A stretch of 64,000 nucleotides of DNA from Streptomyces roseolilacinus (GCF_014649335.1 NZ_BMSV01000001.1:744001-808000); one strand, 5' to 3'. Positions 47,691-58,384 are shown, counted from the first letter of the stretch. Notes: generated by a model not told the origin, from the letters alone. Translations and numbers: made by a program.

Positions 47691-48179
47691 ATGGCCGACT
47701 CCAGTTTCGACATCGTCTCGAAGGTCGAGCGGCAGGAGGTCGACAACGCCCTCAACCAGGCGGCGAAGGAGATCTCCCAGCGCTACGACTTCAAGAACGT
47801 CGGGGCGTCGATCTCCTGGTCCGGCGACAAGATCCTGATGCAGGCGAACTCCGAGGACCGGGTCAAGGCGATCCTCGACGTGTTCGAGTCCAAGCTGGTG
47901 AAGCGGGGGATCTCGCTGAAGTCGCTGGAGACCGGCGAGCCGCAGCTGTCCGGCAAGGAGTACAAGATCTTCGCGACGATCCAGGAGGGCATCTCCCAGG
48001 ACAACGCCAAGAAGGTCGCCAAGATCATCCGTGATGAGGGTCCCAAGGGCGTCAAGGCGCAGGTGCAGGGCGAGGAGCTGCGGGTCAGCTCCAAGAGCCG
48101 GGACGACCTGCAGGCCGTGATCGCACTGCTGAAGGGCAAGGACTTCGACTTCGCGCTGCAGTTCGTGAACTACCGCTGA
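47691..48179 (+). CDS. YajQ family nucleotide-binding protein
   Basis: The 162-residue protein is a YajQ homologue ([20 protein letters not shown], later [20 protein letters not shown]). YajQ-family proteins bind cyclic di-GMP or nucleic acid in some bacteria; the role in Streptomyces is not established. AAGGAG lies upstream of the ATG. A very long hairpin terminator follows (48191-48239). Confidence 0.93.
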   Translation: MADSSFDIVSKVERQEVDNALNQAAKEISQRYDFKNVGASISWSGDKILMQANSEDRVKAILDVFESKLVKRGISLKSLETGEPQLSGKEYKIFATIQEGISQDNAKKVAKIIRDEGPKGVKAQVQGEELRVSSKSRDDLQAVIALLKGKDFDFALQFVNYR

Positions 48180-48190
48180 CCTGGTCGGTA

Positions 48191-48239
48191 CACGGGCGGG
48201 GGCGGACGCGGCCTGGTGGCCGGTCCGCCCCCGCCCGTG
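48191..48239 (+). terminator. Terminator after the YajQ gene
   Basis: CACGGGCGGGGGCGGAC (48191-48207) and GTCCGCCCCCGCCCGTG (48223-48239) form a perfect 17-bp stem; the loop itself carries CGGCC-GGCCG. It separates yajQ from the ogt-alkB unit. Confidence 0.8.
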
Positions 48240-48295
48240 TGTCCGGTGTCGGGATCCCGCCGGCCTCGGGCGGGCGGCGGGGTCAGACTGGGGGC

Positions 48296-48799
48296 ATGAC
48301 GGTGTACGCGCGGATCGACGGGCCCTTGGGCGGCATGCTGGTGGTGGGCGAGGAGGCCGCGGACGGGTTCGTGGCACTGGCCTCGCTGTCCCTGCCGGGG
48401 CAGAAGGGCGCCGTCGCCGTGCGGGAGGGGTGGCGGCACGCGCCGGAGGCGTTCGCGCGCGTCGCGGAGTGGTTGGGGGACTACTTCGCGGGGAGGGTCG
48501 GGGTCTTCGGTCTTCCGTTGGCCTCGGAGGGTGTGGGGACGCCGTTCCAGCGGCGGGTCTGGCGGGTGCTGGACGACATCCCGTACGGCGTGACCACCAC
48601 GTACGGGGAGGTCGCGGCGCGCGTGGGTGTCTCCGGTGCCGGGGTGCGGGCCGTGGGGACGGCCGTCGGGCGCAATCCGCTGCTGGTCGTGCGGCCCTGT
48701 CACCGGGTGATCGGGGCGGACGGTTCGCTGCGGGGGTACGCGGCCGGGCCGGAGCGCAAGGAACTGCTGCTCGGCCTGGAGGGTGCGCTCGTACGGTGA
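48296..48799 (+). CDS. ogt: Methylated-DNA-protein cysteine methyltransferase
   Basis: The 167-residue protein has the suicide-acceptor motif PCHRVIG with Cys135 and the preceding IPYGVTTTYGEVA segment that enters the minor groove. It transfers a methyl group from O6-methylguanine to Cys135, restoring the base. The ATG follows GGGGGC. Its stop overlaps the alkB start, making a two-gene alkylation-repair operon. Confidence 0.94.
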   Translation: MTVYARIDGPLGGMLVVGEEAADGFVALASLSLPGQKGAVAVREGWRHAPEAFARVAEWLGDYFAGRVGVFGLPLASEGVGTPFQRRVWRVLDDIPYGVTTTYGEVAARVGVSGAGVRAVGTAVGRNPLLVVRPCHRVIGADGSLRGYAAGPERKELLLGLEGALVR

Positions 48800-49461
48800 C
48801 GGATGCGCTGTTCCCGCTGGACCGCGGGCGGGTGGAGGTCGCGCCCGGTGCCGTGCACGTGCCGGGCTGGCTGTCCCCGGAGCGGCGGCGGGGGCTGGTC
48901 GAGGCGTGCCGGGCGTGGGCGCGCGGTCCGGTGCCGATCCGGCACACCGTGCTGCCGGGCGGCGGGGTGATGTCGGTGCGGACCGTGTGCCTGGGCTGGC
49001 ACTGGCTGCCGTACCGGTACGCGCGGACCGCCGACGACGTGAACGGGGCGCCCGTCGCGGCCTTCCCCGGCTGGCTCGGCGACCTGGGGCGGGAGGCCGT
49101 CGCCGCGGCGTACGGGGAGGACGGCGGGTACCGGCCCGACGCGGCGCTGGTCAACTTCTACGACGGGGACGCGCGCATGGGCATGCACCAGGACCGTGAG
49201 GAGCGGTCGGCGGCTCCCGTGGTGTCGCTGAGCATCGGTGACGGCTGCCTCTTCCGGTTCGGCAACGCGCAGGGGCGGGGGCGGCCCTACACGGACGTGC
49301 GGCTGGAGTCGGGGGACCTGTTCGTCTTCGGCGGGCCGTCGCGGTTCGCGTACCACGGCGTGCCCCGGGTGTACCCGGGCACGGGCGACCCCGCGGCGGG
49401 GCTGCGTGCCGGGCGGTTGAACATCACCCTGCGGGAGACCGGGCTCTCCGGCGGCGGGTAG
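48796..49461 (+). CDS. alkB: AlkB-family 2OG/Fe(II)-dependent DNA dioxygenase
   Basis: The 221-residue protein has the dioxygenase core: the NFYDGD loop, His131 and Asp133 in MGMHQDREE, His187 in AYHGVP, and the 2-oxoglutarate contacts Arg207 and Arg213 in RLNITLR. It oxidatively removes 1-methyladenine and 3-methylcytosine. The GTG start overlaps the ogt stop, so both repair enzymes are produced together. Confidence 0.92.
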   Translation: MTDALFPLDRGRVEVAPGAVHVPGWLSPERRRGLVEACRAWARGPVPIRHTVLPGGGVMSVRTVCLGWHWLPYRYARTADDVNGAPVAAFPGWLGDLGREAVAAAYGEDGGYRPDAALVNFYDGDARMGMHQDREERSAAPVVSLSIGDGCLFRFGNAQGRGRPYTDVRLESGDLFVFGGPSRFAYHGVPRVYPGTGDPAAGLRAGRLNITLRETGLSGGG

Positions 49462-49584
49462 GCGGCTTGCGGGGGACGGTGCCCGCCCTCCCGCCGGTGC
49501 CGTGCGGCCGGCCGTCTCCGGAGGGGGCGGGGTGGATCGGGGCTCGGTGGGGAGGGCGGCGCGGGGCTCAGTAGGGTGCGGCCC

Positions 49585-50832
49585 ATGGCAGAGGCGTTGC
49601 GGCGGTCGCTCGGGGTGTTCGACGCGGTCGTGATCGGGTTGGGGTCGATGGTGGGTGCCGGCGTCTTCGTGGCGCTCGGGCCCGCCGCCGCGGCCGCCGG
49701 GAGCTGGCTCCTCGTCGGTCTGGCGGTGGCGGGGGGCGTCGCCTACTGCAACGCGATGGCGTCGGCGCGGCTGGCCGCGCGCTACCCGGCGTCGGGCGGC
49801 ACGTACGTGTACGGGCGTGAGCGGCTGGGTCCTTTCTGGGGGTACCTGGCGGGCTGGGCGTTCGTCGTCGGCAAGACGGCGTCGTGTGCGGCGATGGCCC
49901 TGACGGTGGGGGCGTACCTGTGGCCGGGGCAGGCGCACGCGGTGGCGGTGGCCGCCGTGGTGGTGCTGACGGCCGTGAACTACGGCGGTGTGCAGAAGTC
50001 GGCGCTGGTGACGCGGGTGATCGTGGCGGTGGTCCTGGCGGTGCTGGCGGCCGTGGTGGTCTCCTCCCTCGGGTCGGGCGCGGTGGACGCGGGACGGCTG
50101 GAGCTGGGCGGCGACGCCTCGCCGGGCGGCGTGTTGCAGGCGGCGGGGCTGCTGTTCTTCGCGTTCGCCGGGTACGCGCGGATCGCGACGCTCGGGGAGG
50201 AGGTCAGGGACCCGGAGCGGACGATCCCGCGGGCCGTCCCGGTGGCGCTGGGCATCGCGCTGGTGGTGTACGCGTGCGTGGCGGTCTCCGTCCTGTCGGT
50301 ACTGGGTCCGGGTCGGCTGGGCGGGTCGGCGGCGCCGGTCGTGGACGCGATGCGGGCGGCGGGCGTCGACTGGATGGTGCCGGTGGTGCGGGTGGGGGCC
50401 GCGGTGGCGGCGCTCGGTTCGCTGCTGGCGCTGATCCTCGGGGTGTCCCGGACGACGCTGGCGATGGCGCGGGACGGTCACCTGCCCCGTACGCTTGCCG
50501 CCGTCCACCCGCGGTTCGGGGTGCCGCACCACGCCGAGCTGGTGGTGGGCCTGGTCGTCGCGGTGGTGGCGGCGACCGCGGACCTGCGGGGTGCGATCGG
50601 GTTCTCGTCGTTCGGCGTGCTGGTCTACTACGCGATCGCCAACGCCTCGGCGTGGACGCTCGTCACCCGGCTGTCGCCGGTCCGGCTCCTGGCGGCCTGC
50701 GGCCTGGCCGGCTGCCTGGCCCTGGCCTTCTCGCTGCCGCCGTCGTCGGTCCTGGCGGGCGCGGGCGTGCTGGCGGCGGGAGCGGTGCTGTACGCCGTGC
50801 GCGCCGGGACGGAGTCGGGGCGGGAGCGCTAG
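49585..50832 (+). CDS. APC-family amino acid permease
   Basis: The 415-residue protein has about 12 hydrophobic segments and the APC signature near the start (GSMVGAGVFVALG), then ASGGTYVYGRERLGPFWGYL and later EEVRDPERTIPRAVP. Such permeases import amino acids or amines by cation or substrate exchange; the substrate cannot be read from sequence. The ATG at 49585 follows a G-rich site. It lies 123 bases after alkB. Confidence 0.85.
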   Translation: MAEALRRSLGVFDAVVIGLGSMVGAGVFVALGPAAAAAGSWLLVGLAVAGGVAYCNAMASARLAARYPASGGTYVYGRERLGPFWGYLAGWAFVVGKTASCAAMALTVGAYLWPGQAHAVAVAAVVVLTAVNYGGVQKSALVTRVIVAVVLAVLAAVVVSSLGSGAVDAGRLELGGDASPGGVLQAAGLLFFAFAGYARIATLGEEVRDPERTIPRAVPVALGIALVVYACVAVSVLSVLGPGRLGGSAAPVVDAMRAAGVDWMVPVVRVGAAVAALGSLLALILGVSRTTLAMARDGHLPRTLAAVHPRFGVPHHAELVVGLVVAVVAATADLRGAIGFSSFGVLVYYAIANASAWTLVTRLSPVRLLAACGLAGCLALAFSLPPSSVLAGAGVLAAGAVLYAVRAGTESGRER

Positions 50833-50956
50833 CGGGAGGGCGGGCCGCCGGTTGGAGCCCGGTGTGCGCGCCGCCGCCCGTGTGTGGCGGTCCGGCCCGG
50901 GGCAGCGGGGAGCCGGGGAGCGCCGGCGGCCTCGGTGCCCGCGACCGGCGGGTGCC

Positions 50957-51010
50957 GGTGATCGACCGGGGGACGGTGATCGGCCGGGGGACGGTGATCG
51001 GCCGGGGAAC
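50957..51010 (+). repeat. 18-bp tandem repeat in a gene-free gap
   Basis: The unit GGTGATCGGCCGGGGGAC is repeated three times (50957-51010) with small changes and a partial fourth copy. The surrounding gap 50833-51306 (474 bases between convergent permease and htpX genes) has no supported gene. The repeat is not a CRISPR: spacers are absent. Confidence 0.75.
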
Positions 51011-51306
51011 GGTGGACACCGACCGCGATGGTGACTGTGCGTGATTGCTCATGTGTCCATGGTGGACCATGCCACCGACACTCCGCTCGGCCTGTGGACA
51101 ACCCGGCTGCCGGGGGCCCGCGAAGGGCCGGTCGCCGGGCACGGCCTCCTTGCCCGGCGGCAGCCGGGGCACCGGGACGAGCCGGGAGTCGGCGGTGCCG
51201 GGCGGGATGGCGACGGTCGTGGCGCACGGGGCGACGCCCGTGACGAGGCGGCCGGGGGCCGGCCACCGGCCGGCGAGCACCGGTCAGACGGCGTCGAGGA
51301 CCGTCT

Positions 51307-52170
51307 TCACGGACGGGGCCCCGCCATCTGCTCGAGCCGGGCGATGCGCTCCGCCATCGGCGGGTGGGTGGAGAACATGCGGGCCATGCCCTGGCCCGGC
51401 CGGAACGGGTTGGCGATCATCATGTGGCTCGCGCTCTCGATGCGCGGCTCGGGCGGCAGCGGCAGCCGCCGCGTCCCGTTCTCCAGCTTGCGCAGGGCGC
51501 TCGCGAGGGCCAGGGGGTCGCCAGTGAGCCGGGCCCCGGAGGCGTCCGCCTCGTACTCGCGGGAGCGGCTGATCGCCAGTTGGATGACCGAGGCGGCGAC
51601 CGGGCCCAGGATCATGACCAGGAGCATGCCGAGGAGACCCGGTCCCTCGTCGTCGTCGGAACGGCCGATCGGGATGAGCCAGGCGAAGTTCACCAGGAAC
51701 ATGATCACCGAGGCGAGGGCTCCGGCGACCGACGAGATCAGGATGTCCCGGTTGTAGACGTGGCTGAGTTCGTGCCCGAGGACGCCGCGCAGTTCGCGCT
51801 CGTCGAGGAGCCGCAGGATGCCCTCCGTGCAGCACACCGCGGCGTTGCGCGGGTTGCGTCCGGTCGCGAAGGCGTTGGGGGCCTGCGTCGGTGAGATGTA
51901 CAGCCGCGGCATCGGCTGCCGGGCCTGCGTGGACAGCTCGCGGACCATCCGGTACAGCTGCGGTGCCTCGAACTCGCTGACCGGGCGGGCCCGCATCGCG
52001 CGCAGGGCCAGCTTGTCGCTGTTCCAGTACGCGTACGCGTTCGTCCCGAGGGCGACGAGAACGGCGACGACCAGGCCCGTGCGCCCGAAGAAACCACCGA
52101 TCAGGATGATCAGCGCGGACAGTCCTCCGAGGAGTACGGCGGTCCTGAGCCCGTTGTTCCGGCGGTGCAC
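51307..52170 (-). CDS. htpX: Membrane zinc metalloprotease HtpX
   Basis: The 287-residue protein has two N-terminal membrane spans ([20 protein letters not shown] and [16 protein letters not shown]), the HELSH metal-binding motif (His133, Glu134, His137), two further spans, and a second-zinc motif with [11 protein letters not shown]. HtpX degrades damaged membrane proteins on the cytoplasmic side. The GTG start follows GGAGGGCG. It lies between the nuoN end and the repeat gap, on the same strand as the nuo genes but 160 bases away. Confidence 0.93.
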   Translation of the reverse strand: MHRRNNGLRTAVLLGGLSALIILIGGFFGRTGLVVAVLVALGTNAYAYWNSDKLALRAMRARPVSEFEAPQLYRMVRELSTQARQPMPRLYISPTQAPNAFATGRNPRNAAVCCTEGILRLLDERELRGVLGHELSHVYNRDILISSVAGALASVIMFLVNFAWLIPIGRSDDDEGPGLLGMLLVMILGPVAASVIQLAISRSREYEADASGARLTGDPLALASALRKLENGTRRLPLPPEPRIESASHMMIANPFRPGQGMARMFSTHPPMAERIARLEQMAGPRP

Positions 52171-52330
52171 GGTACGCCCTCCAAGCGGTGCGGCAGGGGA
52201 ACCCTTCGCTGATGCTGCTCCACTCTTCAGTGGACCCTCCCGTACGGGTCAACGCCAGGCGGGAGTGGCGGGTTCCCTCCTGCGCGCCGGGTGAGCGCTG
52301 GGCCGTTCGGGCGAGGAGGTGGGCGGGCCG

Positions 52331-53881
52331 TCAGAAGAGGGCGGTCGCCGCGAAGCGGAGGACCCACTGCGGGTAGCCGGAGAGCAGCACGCCGGCGACG
52401 GCGGTCAGCGCGATCGCCGCGGTCACGGGGACGGGCGCGCGGTGCCGTGCGGGGGCCTCGCCGGGGGCGCCCTCCGGGGAGCGGAACAGGACGGCCGTCC
52501 AGCGCAGGTAGTAGTACAGGGCGATCACCACGTTCACGCCCATGACCACGGCCAGCCAGCCGAGGCCCGCGTCGACGGCGGCGGAGAAGACGACGACCTT
52601 GGCGAACAGGCCGATCACGCCGGGCGGCAGGCCGGCCAGGCACAGCAGGAAGAAGCCCATGGCGAGGGCGGTGACCGGCCGGGCGGCGTACAGGCCCCGG
52701 TAGTCGGCGATCCGGTTCGCCGGGTGCGTGCGGGCGACGAGGGCGGCGACCGCGAAGGCGCCCAGGTTCACGACGGCGTACATCAGCGCGTACGCGACGG
52801 TGGCGCCGATCTGGTCGTCGCTGGAGTACGCGGCGGCGGCGATCGGCACCAGGAGGTAGCCCGCCTGGCCCACGGACGACCAGGCGAGGAGGCGGACCGC
52901 GCTTCGCGCGCGCGTGGAGACCTGCCGCAGCGCGCCGACGTTGCCGACGGTCATGGTGAGCGCGGCGAGCACGGCGAGGGCCGGGCCCCACACGTCCGCG
53001 TACGACGGGAAGGCGACGACGGTCACGAGGACGAGGCCGGTGAAGCCGACGGCCTTGCCGACGACGGACAGGTACGCGGCGACGGGGAGCGGGGCGCCGA
53101 CGTACGTGTCGGGCACCCAGAAGTGGAACGGCGCGGCGGCCGTCTTGAAGGCGAAGCCGACCAGGGTGAGGGCGACGCCGGCCTTGGCGAGGGTGCCGAG
53201 CTGCGCGGGGACGTCGTCGAGCTGCTGGGCGATCTCCGTGAGGTGGAGGGTGCCCGTCGAGGCGTACACGAAGCTGACGCCGAGGAGGGTGACGGCGGTC
53301 GCGGTGACCGAGGAGAGGAAGAACTTCAGCGCCGCCTCGCCGGACATGCGGTCGCCGCGCCGGAGCCCCACGAGCGCGAAGGCGGGGAGGGAGGCGACCT
53401 CCAGGGCGACGACGAGGGTGGCGAGGTCGCGGGAGGCGGGCAGCAGGGCGGCGCCGGCCGCGGAGGACAGCAGCAGGAACCAGAACTCGCCGGCGGGGAG
53501 CTCCCGCCTGGTGTCCGTGACGGACAGCAGGGCGGTGAGGAGGGCACCGCCGAGGACGAGGAGCTGGATGGCGAGGGTGAAGTGGTCGGCGGTGTAGCTG
53601 CACGCGCCGGGGTCCCCGGTGAGGCAGAACGTCGACCGGTCGCCGGCGCGGAGCGGTACGAGCGCCAGGAGCGCGGCGGCGAGGCCGGCCGTGGCGGCCC
53701 AGGCGAGGAGCGCCTTGCGGGCCTGCGGGAGGAACAGGTCGGCGACGAGGACGGCCAGGGCGACGACCGCGGCGATGGTCGGCGGGGCGATGGCGACCCA
53801 GTCGACGGCCTGGACGAGGTCGCCGTTCGCGGGCGCCGCGGCCAGGGCGGTGGGGGCGGCGGTCACGGCTGCGGCGGTCAC
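52331..53881 (-). CDS. nuoN: NADH-quinone oxidoreductase subunit N-like proton channel
   Basis: The 516-residue protein is a 14-span antiporter-like subunit (FKTAAAPFHFWVPDTYVGAP is the conserved segment before the lysine channel). It forms a proton path in the membrane arm of complex I-type enzymes. The GTG overlaps the nuoM stop (GTGA). It is the last gene of the nuo cluster. Confidence 0.95.
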   Translation of the reverse strand: MTAAAVTAAPTALAAAPANGDLVQAVDWVAIAPPTIAAVVALAVLVADLFLPQARKALLAWAATAGLAAALLALVPLRAGDRSTFCLTGDPGACSYTADHFTLAIQLLVLGGALLTALLSVTDTRRELPAGEFWFLLLSSAAGAALLPASRDLATLVVALEVASLPAFALVGLRRGDRMSGEAALKFFLSSVTATAVTLLGVSFVYASTGTLHLTEIAQQLDDVPAQLGTLAKAGVALTLVGFAFKTAAAPFHFWVPDTYVGAPLPVAAYLSVVGKAVGFTGLVLVTVVAFPSYADVWGPALAVLAALTMTVGNVGALRQVSTRARSAVRLLAWSSVGQAGYLLVPIAAAAYSSDDQIGATVAYALMYAVVNLGAFAVAALVARTHPANRIADYRGLYAARPVTALAMGFFLLCLAGLPPGVIGLFAKVVVFSAAVDAGLGWLAVVMGVNVVIALYYYLRWTAVLFRSPEGAPGEAPARHRAPVPVTAAIALTAVAGVLLSGYPQWVLRFAATALF

Positions 53882-55455
53882 GACTTGCCTCCTGCGAGAA
53901 GCTGCTGCACGGCCGGGTCGGTGAGGCCGAGGAGGACCGCGGGCCAGAGTCCGGCGAGGACGGTGAGGACGGCCAGCGGGGTCCAGGCGGCGAACTCGTA
54001 CGCCTGGACGTCGGCGAGCGGCGGCTGGTCGGCGGCGGGAGCGGCGCCCATGCAGACGCGGCGCACGACGACGAGGAGGTACGCGGCGGTGAGCAGCGTG
54101 CCGAGGCCGGCGACGGCCGTGTAGGTGAGGAACGCGGGACGGCTGAGGCCCTCGGCGGGCTGGAACGCGCCGAACATGGCGAGCATCTCGCCCCAGAACC
54201 CGGCGAGACCGGGCAGGCCGAGGGAGGCGACGGCGCCGAAGGCGAGCAGGCCGCCGAGGCGGGGCGCGCGGCCGTACAGGGCGGCTCCGGTCGTGCCGGC
54301 GAGGGCGTCGAGGTCCGCCGTGCCGTGGCGGTCCTTGATCGCGCCGACGAGGAAGAAGAGGAGGCCGGTGATCAGGCCGTGGGCGACGTTGGCGAACAGC
54401 GCGCCGTTGACGCCGGTGGGCGTCATGGTGGCGATGCCGAGGAGGACGAAGCCCATGTGGCCGACGGAGGAGTAGGCGATGAGCCGCTTCAGGTCGCCCT
54501 TGGCGCCGGCCCGGGCGAGGGCGAGGCAGGCCAGCGACCCGTAGATGATCCCGACGACGGCGAAGGCGGCGAGGTACGGGGCGAGGACGTGCATGCCCTC
54601 GGGGGCGATCGGAAGGACGATCCGGACGAACCCGTACGTACCCATCTTGAGGAGCACGCCGGCGAGGAGGACCGAGCCGACGGTGGGGGCGGCGGTGTGC
54701 GCGTCGGGGAGCCAGCTGTGCAGCGGCCACATCGGGGTCTTCACCGCGAGCCCGACACCGATCGCCAGAACGGCGATGACCTGCAGTGACGTGCTGAGGT
54801 CACGGCCGTTGTCAGTGGCGAGTGCCAGCATGTCGAAGGTGCCGGCCTTCAGCCCGACGAGGAGCAGGCCGAGCAGCATGACGACCGAGCCGAGGAGGGT
54901 GAAGAGGATGAACTTCCAGGCGGCGCCCTGCCGCCCCTCGCCGCCCCAGCGGGCGATGAGGAAGTACATCGGGATGAGCACCATCTCGAAGGCGAGGAAG
55001 AACAGCAGCAGGTCGAGGACGGCGAAGGTCGCGAGCGTGCCGGACTCGAGGACCAGGAGCAGCGCGACGAAGGCCTTCGGGGAGGGGCCGGCGGGCGGCT
55101 TGAAGTAGCTGTACAGCGCGCAGAGGAAGGTCAGCAGCGCGGTCAGGACCAGGAGGGGGAGCGAGATGCCGTCGACACCGAGGTGGATCCGCACGTCGAG
55201 TGCGGGGATCCAGCTGACGTCCGTCGTGGCCTGCATCATCGACGACCGGCCGTGGTCGAAGCCGAGCGTGAGGACGAGGGCGGCGGCGAGGACCGCGCCG
55301 GTGACGGTCACGCCGTGGCGGAGCACGGCCTGGTCGGGCGACTTCCCCCTCAGTCCGGGCGGGGCCGGCAGGAGGGCCGCGGCGGCGCCGACGAGCGGGG
55401 CGGCGACGGTGAACGCGAGAAGGAACTGCATCACGGATTCGCTGATATCGATCAC
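53878..55455 (-). CDS. nuoM: NADH-quinone oxidoreductase subunit M-like proton channel
   Basis: The 525-residue protein is an antiporter-like membrane subunit. It has LALLFFLAFEMVLIPMYF-like and VKTPMWPLHSWLPDAHTAAP segments, the latter with the conserved Lys region. It starts with a GTG three bases after the nuoL stop and overlaps nuoN. Together with L and N it would couple electron flow to proton transport. Confidence 0.95.
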   Translation of the reverse strand: MIDISESVMQFLLAFTVAAPLVGAAAALLPAPPGLRGKSPDQAVLRHGVTVTGAVLAAALVLTLGFDHGRSSMMQATTDVSWIPALDVRIHLGVDGISLPLLVLTALLTFLCALYSYFKPPAGPSPKAFVALLLVLESGTLATFAVLDLLLFFLAFEMVLIPMYFLIARWGGEGRQGAAWKFILFTLLGSVVMLLGLLLVGLKAGTFDMLALATDNGRDLSTSLQVIAVLAIGVGLAVKTPMWPLHSWLPDAHTAAPTVGSVLLAGVLLKMGTYGFVRIVLPIAPEGMHVLAPYLAAFAVVGIIYGSLACLALARAGAKGDLKRLIAYSSVGHMGFVLLGIATMTPTGVNGALFANVAHGLITGLLFFLVGAIKDRHGTADLDALAGTTGAALYGRAPRLGGLLAFGAVASLGLPGLAGFWGEMLAMFGAFQPAEGLSRPAFLTYTAVAGLGTLLTAAYLLVVVRRVCMGAAPAADQPPLADVQAYEFAAWTPLAVLTVLAGLWPAVLLGLTDPAVQQLLAGGKS

Positions 55456-55458
55456 GGC

Positions 55459-57450
55459 TCACGCTCCGGCGGCGACGAGGACGGCGGCGACCGCCAGGAC
55501 GACGGAACCGGCGAGCAGGACGCTGAGGTAGGTCTGCACGTTGCCGGTCTGGGCGCGGCGCACGGCCGCCCCGAGGAGGCCGGTCGTGGCGCCCGCCCCG
55601 CGGACGTACGTGTCGACGACCTCGCGGTCGAGGAAGCGGACCAGTGAGGCCGCCGCGCGGACGGGGCGTACGAACAGGGCGGTGTACACGGCGTCGAGGT
55701 GGAAGCCGGTCGCGGCGTGCCGGTGAAGCGGGCCGAGGAGGAGGCGTCCGGGGTCGGCCGGGTCGGGTGCGGAGGCGATCGACCCGTAGGCCGGGGCGTG
55801 GGTGGCGATGGCCTCGGCCTCGGAGACGGCGGGTTCGGCGTCGGGGTGGGCGGCGACGGCGCCGATCGGCACGTGCGCGGCGCGGGGGACGGCCCGGCGC
55901 CAGGCGGCGTAGGTGACCAGGCCGCCGGCGAGGGCGAGGCCCGTGCCCAGGACCGCGGTGGTGGTGGTCGGGGTGAGGGCGTTGCCGTCGAACCAGTCGT
56001 CGAGGGAGGTGACGGCCAGGCCGAAGGCGAGGGAGGGGAGGGCGAGCACCCACAGCACGGCGTTCATGGCGACGGGCTGCCGGCCGTGGTCGGGGGCTTC
56101 GGCGCCCTTCCCGTGGAAGGCGAGCAGCCACAGGCGGGCCGCGTAGGCGGCGGTGAGGAGGGCCGTGAGCAGTCCGGCGGCGAAGACGATCCAGCCGGCG
56201 CCGGCCGGGGCGACGTCCCGGTCGCCGAGGGCGGTGTGCTCGGCGGCGACGAGGACGGCCTCCTTGGAGAAGAAGCCGGCGAACGGCGGGACGGCGGCGA
56301 GCGCCAGGAGGGCGACCGTCATCGTCCAGTACGCGTCGGGGACGCGCCGGGCGAGGCCGCTCATGCGGGACATGGCGGCGAGCGAGTTGGTGCCCGCGGC
56401 GTGGATGACCACGCCGGCGGCGAGGAACAGCAGCGCCTTGAACGCGCCGTGCGACAGGAGGTGGAAGACGGCGGCGCCGCGGTCGCCGACGGCCAGGGCG
56501 CCCGACATGTAGCCGAGCTGGCCGATGGTCGAGTAGGCGAGGACGCGCTTGATGTCGTCCTGGGCGAGCGCGGCGAGGGCCGAGCCGACCATGGTGAGCG
56601 CGGCCATCACGGCGAGGACGGTCATGGCCGCGGCGGAGGCCGCGAAGACGGGGAGGAGACGCGCGACGAAGTAGACACCGGCGGCGACCATCGTCGCGGC
56701 GTGGATGAGCGCGGAGACCGGCGTGGGGCCGGCCATCGCGTCGGGGAGCCAGGTGTGCAGCGGGAACTGGGCGGACTTGCCCGCGACCCCGGCGAGGAGC
56801 AGCAGCGCCACGAGGGTGGGGTGGTCGATGCCGCCCGCGGTGACGGCGCCGAGGACGCCGGTGATCCGGAACGTGCCGGCGTCGGCGGCCAGGGCGAACA
56901 GGCCGATGAGGAAGGGGACGTCGCCGAGCTTGGTGACGAGGAACGCCTTGAGGGAGGCGGCCCGTGCCTCGGGGGTCTCCCAGTAGTGGCCGACGAGGAA
57001 GTACGAGCAGATGCCCATGACCTCCCAGCCGACCAGCAGCACCATCAGGTCGCCGGAGTAGACGACGAGCAGCATCGCGGAGGTGAAGAGGGAGACGAGC
57101 GCCGCGTAGGAGGGGTAGCGGGGGTCGTCGCGCAGGTAGCCGGTGGAGTAGATCTGCACGCAGGACGCGACGACGCCGACGAGGACGGCCGTGAGGGCGG
57201 CGAACCCGTCGAGGTGGAGGGCCAGCTCGATCGGGACGGAGCCGGTCGGGGTGAGCTGGGTGGCCGCGTCGACGGCCTTCCCGCCGCCCTGCCGTACGGC
57301 GACGAGGACGGCGAGGACGAGCGCGGCGACCGTCGGCAGGACGGCCAGGGGGCGTACGAAGCCGGGCGCGGTGCGGCCGAGAAGGAGGCCGGCGGCGGCG
57401 CCCAGGAAGGGGAGGAGGGGGACGAGGACGGCGAGGGTCGTGGTGGTCAC
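55459..57450 (-). CDS. nuoL: NADH-quinone oxidoreductase subunit L-like proton channel
   Basis: The 663-residue protein has the L-subunit order: [20 protein letters not shown]-like N-terminal spans, [20 protein letters not shown], then a long C-terminal lateral helix region. NuoL is the terminal proton channel. GTG overlaps the nuoK stop (GTGA). The gene order K-L-M-N is standard. Confidence 0.95.
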   Translation of the reverse strand: MTTTTLAVLVPLLPFLGAAAGLLLGRTAPGFVRPLAVLPTVAALVLAVLVAVRQGGGKAVDAATQLTPTGSVPIELALHLDGFAALTAVLVGVVASCVQIYSTGYLRDDPRYPSYAALVSLFTSAMLLVVYSGDLMVLLVGWEVMGICSYFLVGHYWETPEARAASLKAFLVTKLGDVPFLIGLFALAADAGTFRITGVLGAVTAGGIDHPTLVALLLLAGVAGKSAQFPLHTWLPDAMAGPTPVSALIHAATMVAAGVYFVARLLPVFAASAAAMTVLAVMAALTMVGSALAALAQDDIKRVLAYSTIGQLGYMSGALAVGDRGAAVFHLLSHGAFKALLFLAAGVVIHAAGTNSLAAMSRMSGLARRVPDAYWTMTVALLALAAVPPFAGFFSKEAVLVAAEHTALGDRDVAPAGAGWIVFAAGLLTALLTAAYAARLWLLAFHGKGAEAPDHGRQPVAMNAVLWVLALPSLAFGLAVTSLDDWFDGNALTPTTTTAVLGTGLALAGGLVTYAAWRRAVPRAAHVPIGAVAAHPDAEPAVSEAEAIATHAPAYGSIASAPDPADPGRLLLGPLHRHAATGFHLDAVYTALFVRPVRAAASLVRFLDREVVDTYVRGAGATTGLLGAAVRRAQTGNVQTYLSVLLAGSVVLAVAAVLVAAGA

Positions 57451-57812
57451 GCGGTGGCCTCAGCCTTCTTGCCGGTCTGCTCGTGGTCGGCCTCGTCGCC
57501 GCCGGGGGTCTCGGCGTTGTCGCGGAGCCGGTCGATGTCGGCGGTGCCGCGGTTGCGGTAGACCATCAGCACGATCGCGAGGCCGATGCCGATCTCGGCG
57601 GCGGCGATGGCGATGGTGAACAGGGTCAGCGCCTGGCCGGCGTGCAGGGTGTCGCGGAGCCAGACGTCGAAGGCGACGAGGTTGAGGTTGACGGCGTTGA
57701 GCATCAGCTCGACGGACATCAGGACGAGGATCGCGTTGCGGCGGGCGAGGACGCCGTACAGGCCGGTGCAGAAGAGGAGCACGGCGAGGACGGCCGGGTA
57801 GGCGAGGTGCAT
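57447..57812 (-). CDS. nuoK: NADH-quinone oxidoreductase subunit K
   Basis: The 121-residue protein has three membrane spans with conserved Glu residues ([20 protein letters not shown] and [20 protein letters not shown]) and a charged tail. Its ATG overlaps the nuoJ stop. It belongs to the antiporter-connecting part of the membrane arm. Confidence 0.96.
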   Translation of the reverse strand: MHLAYPAVLAVLLFCTGLYGVLARRNAILVLMSVELMLNAVNLNLVAFDVWLRDTLHAGQALTLFTIAIAAAEIGIGLAIVLMVYRNRGTADIDRLRDNAETPGGDEADHEQTGKKAEATA

Positions 57813-58384
57813 CAGCGCTTCCCCTCCGCGTCCTCGTCGCCCTTGCGGGAGAGGACGATCGCGCCCACCAGCGCGGCGAGCAGCAGGACGGACAGCGCCT
57901 CGAAGGGGAGCACCCAGTTCCGGAACAGCATCTCGCCGGAGACGCGGGTGGTGCCCTGGGCGGGGCCGTCGAGGTCGATCCAGGTGGTGCGGAAGGCGTC
58001 GACGACGACCCAGACGAGGGCCGCCGCCGCGGCGGCGGCCACGACGAGGGCGGCGGGCCGGTTGCCCGAGTCGGCGTCCGGGGAGCGGCCGATGGGCGCC
58101 TTGGTGAGCATGAGGCCGAAGAGGAGGAGGACGACGACGGAACCGACGTAGATGAGGACCTGCACCCAGGCGATGAACTCGGCGGTGAGGAGCAGGTACT
58201 CGACGGCGATCCCGCCGAGGGCGACGACCAGCCACAGGGCGGCGTGCACCAGCTGGCGGGTGGTGACCGTGACGACCGCGGCGGCGAGGGTGACGACGCC
58301 GACGAGGAGGAACGCGATCTCCGTGCCGGTGGGCGAGAGGAAGCCGGGGCCGGCGGGGCCGGCGAGGGACAGGACGGACGTCAT
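57812..58384 (-). CDS. nuoJ: NADH-quinone oxidoreductase subunit J
   Basis: The 190-residue protein has five predicted spans ([60 protein letters not shown]). It forms the flexible helix that transmits conformational change in the membrane arm. Its ATG overlaps the nuoI stop. Confidence 0.95.
   Translation of the reverse strand: MTSVLSLAGPAGPGFLSPTGTEIAFLLVGVVTLAAAVVTVTTRQLVHAALWLVVALGGIAVEYLLLTAEFIAWVQVLIYVGSVVVLLLFGLMLTKAPIGRSPDADSGNRPAALVVAAAAAAALVWVVVDAFRTTWIDLDGPAQGTTRVSGEMLFRNWVLPFEALSVLLLAALVGAIVLSRKGDEDAEGKR

Noticed and set aside
46917-49154. A 745-codon minus-strand frame over tRNA-Tyr, yajQ and ogt
   Set aside because: It runs antisense through three well-identified genes and a tRNA and has Pro/Arg-rich composition only.
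50957-51010. Direct repeats that might be a CRISPR array
   Set aside because: The 18-bp units are contiguous with no spacers, and there are no cas genes.
50663-51280. A minus-strand protein in the permease to htpX gap
   Set aside because: The translation is low-complexity and runs through the 18-bp repeat; no start signal or domain is visible.
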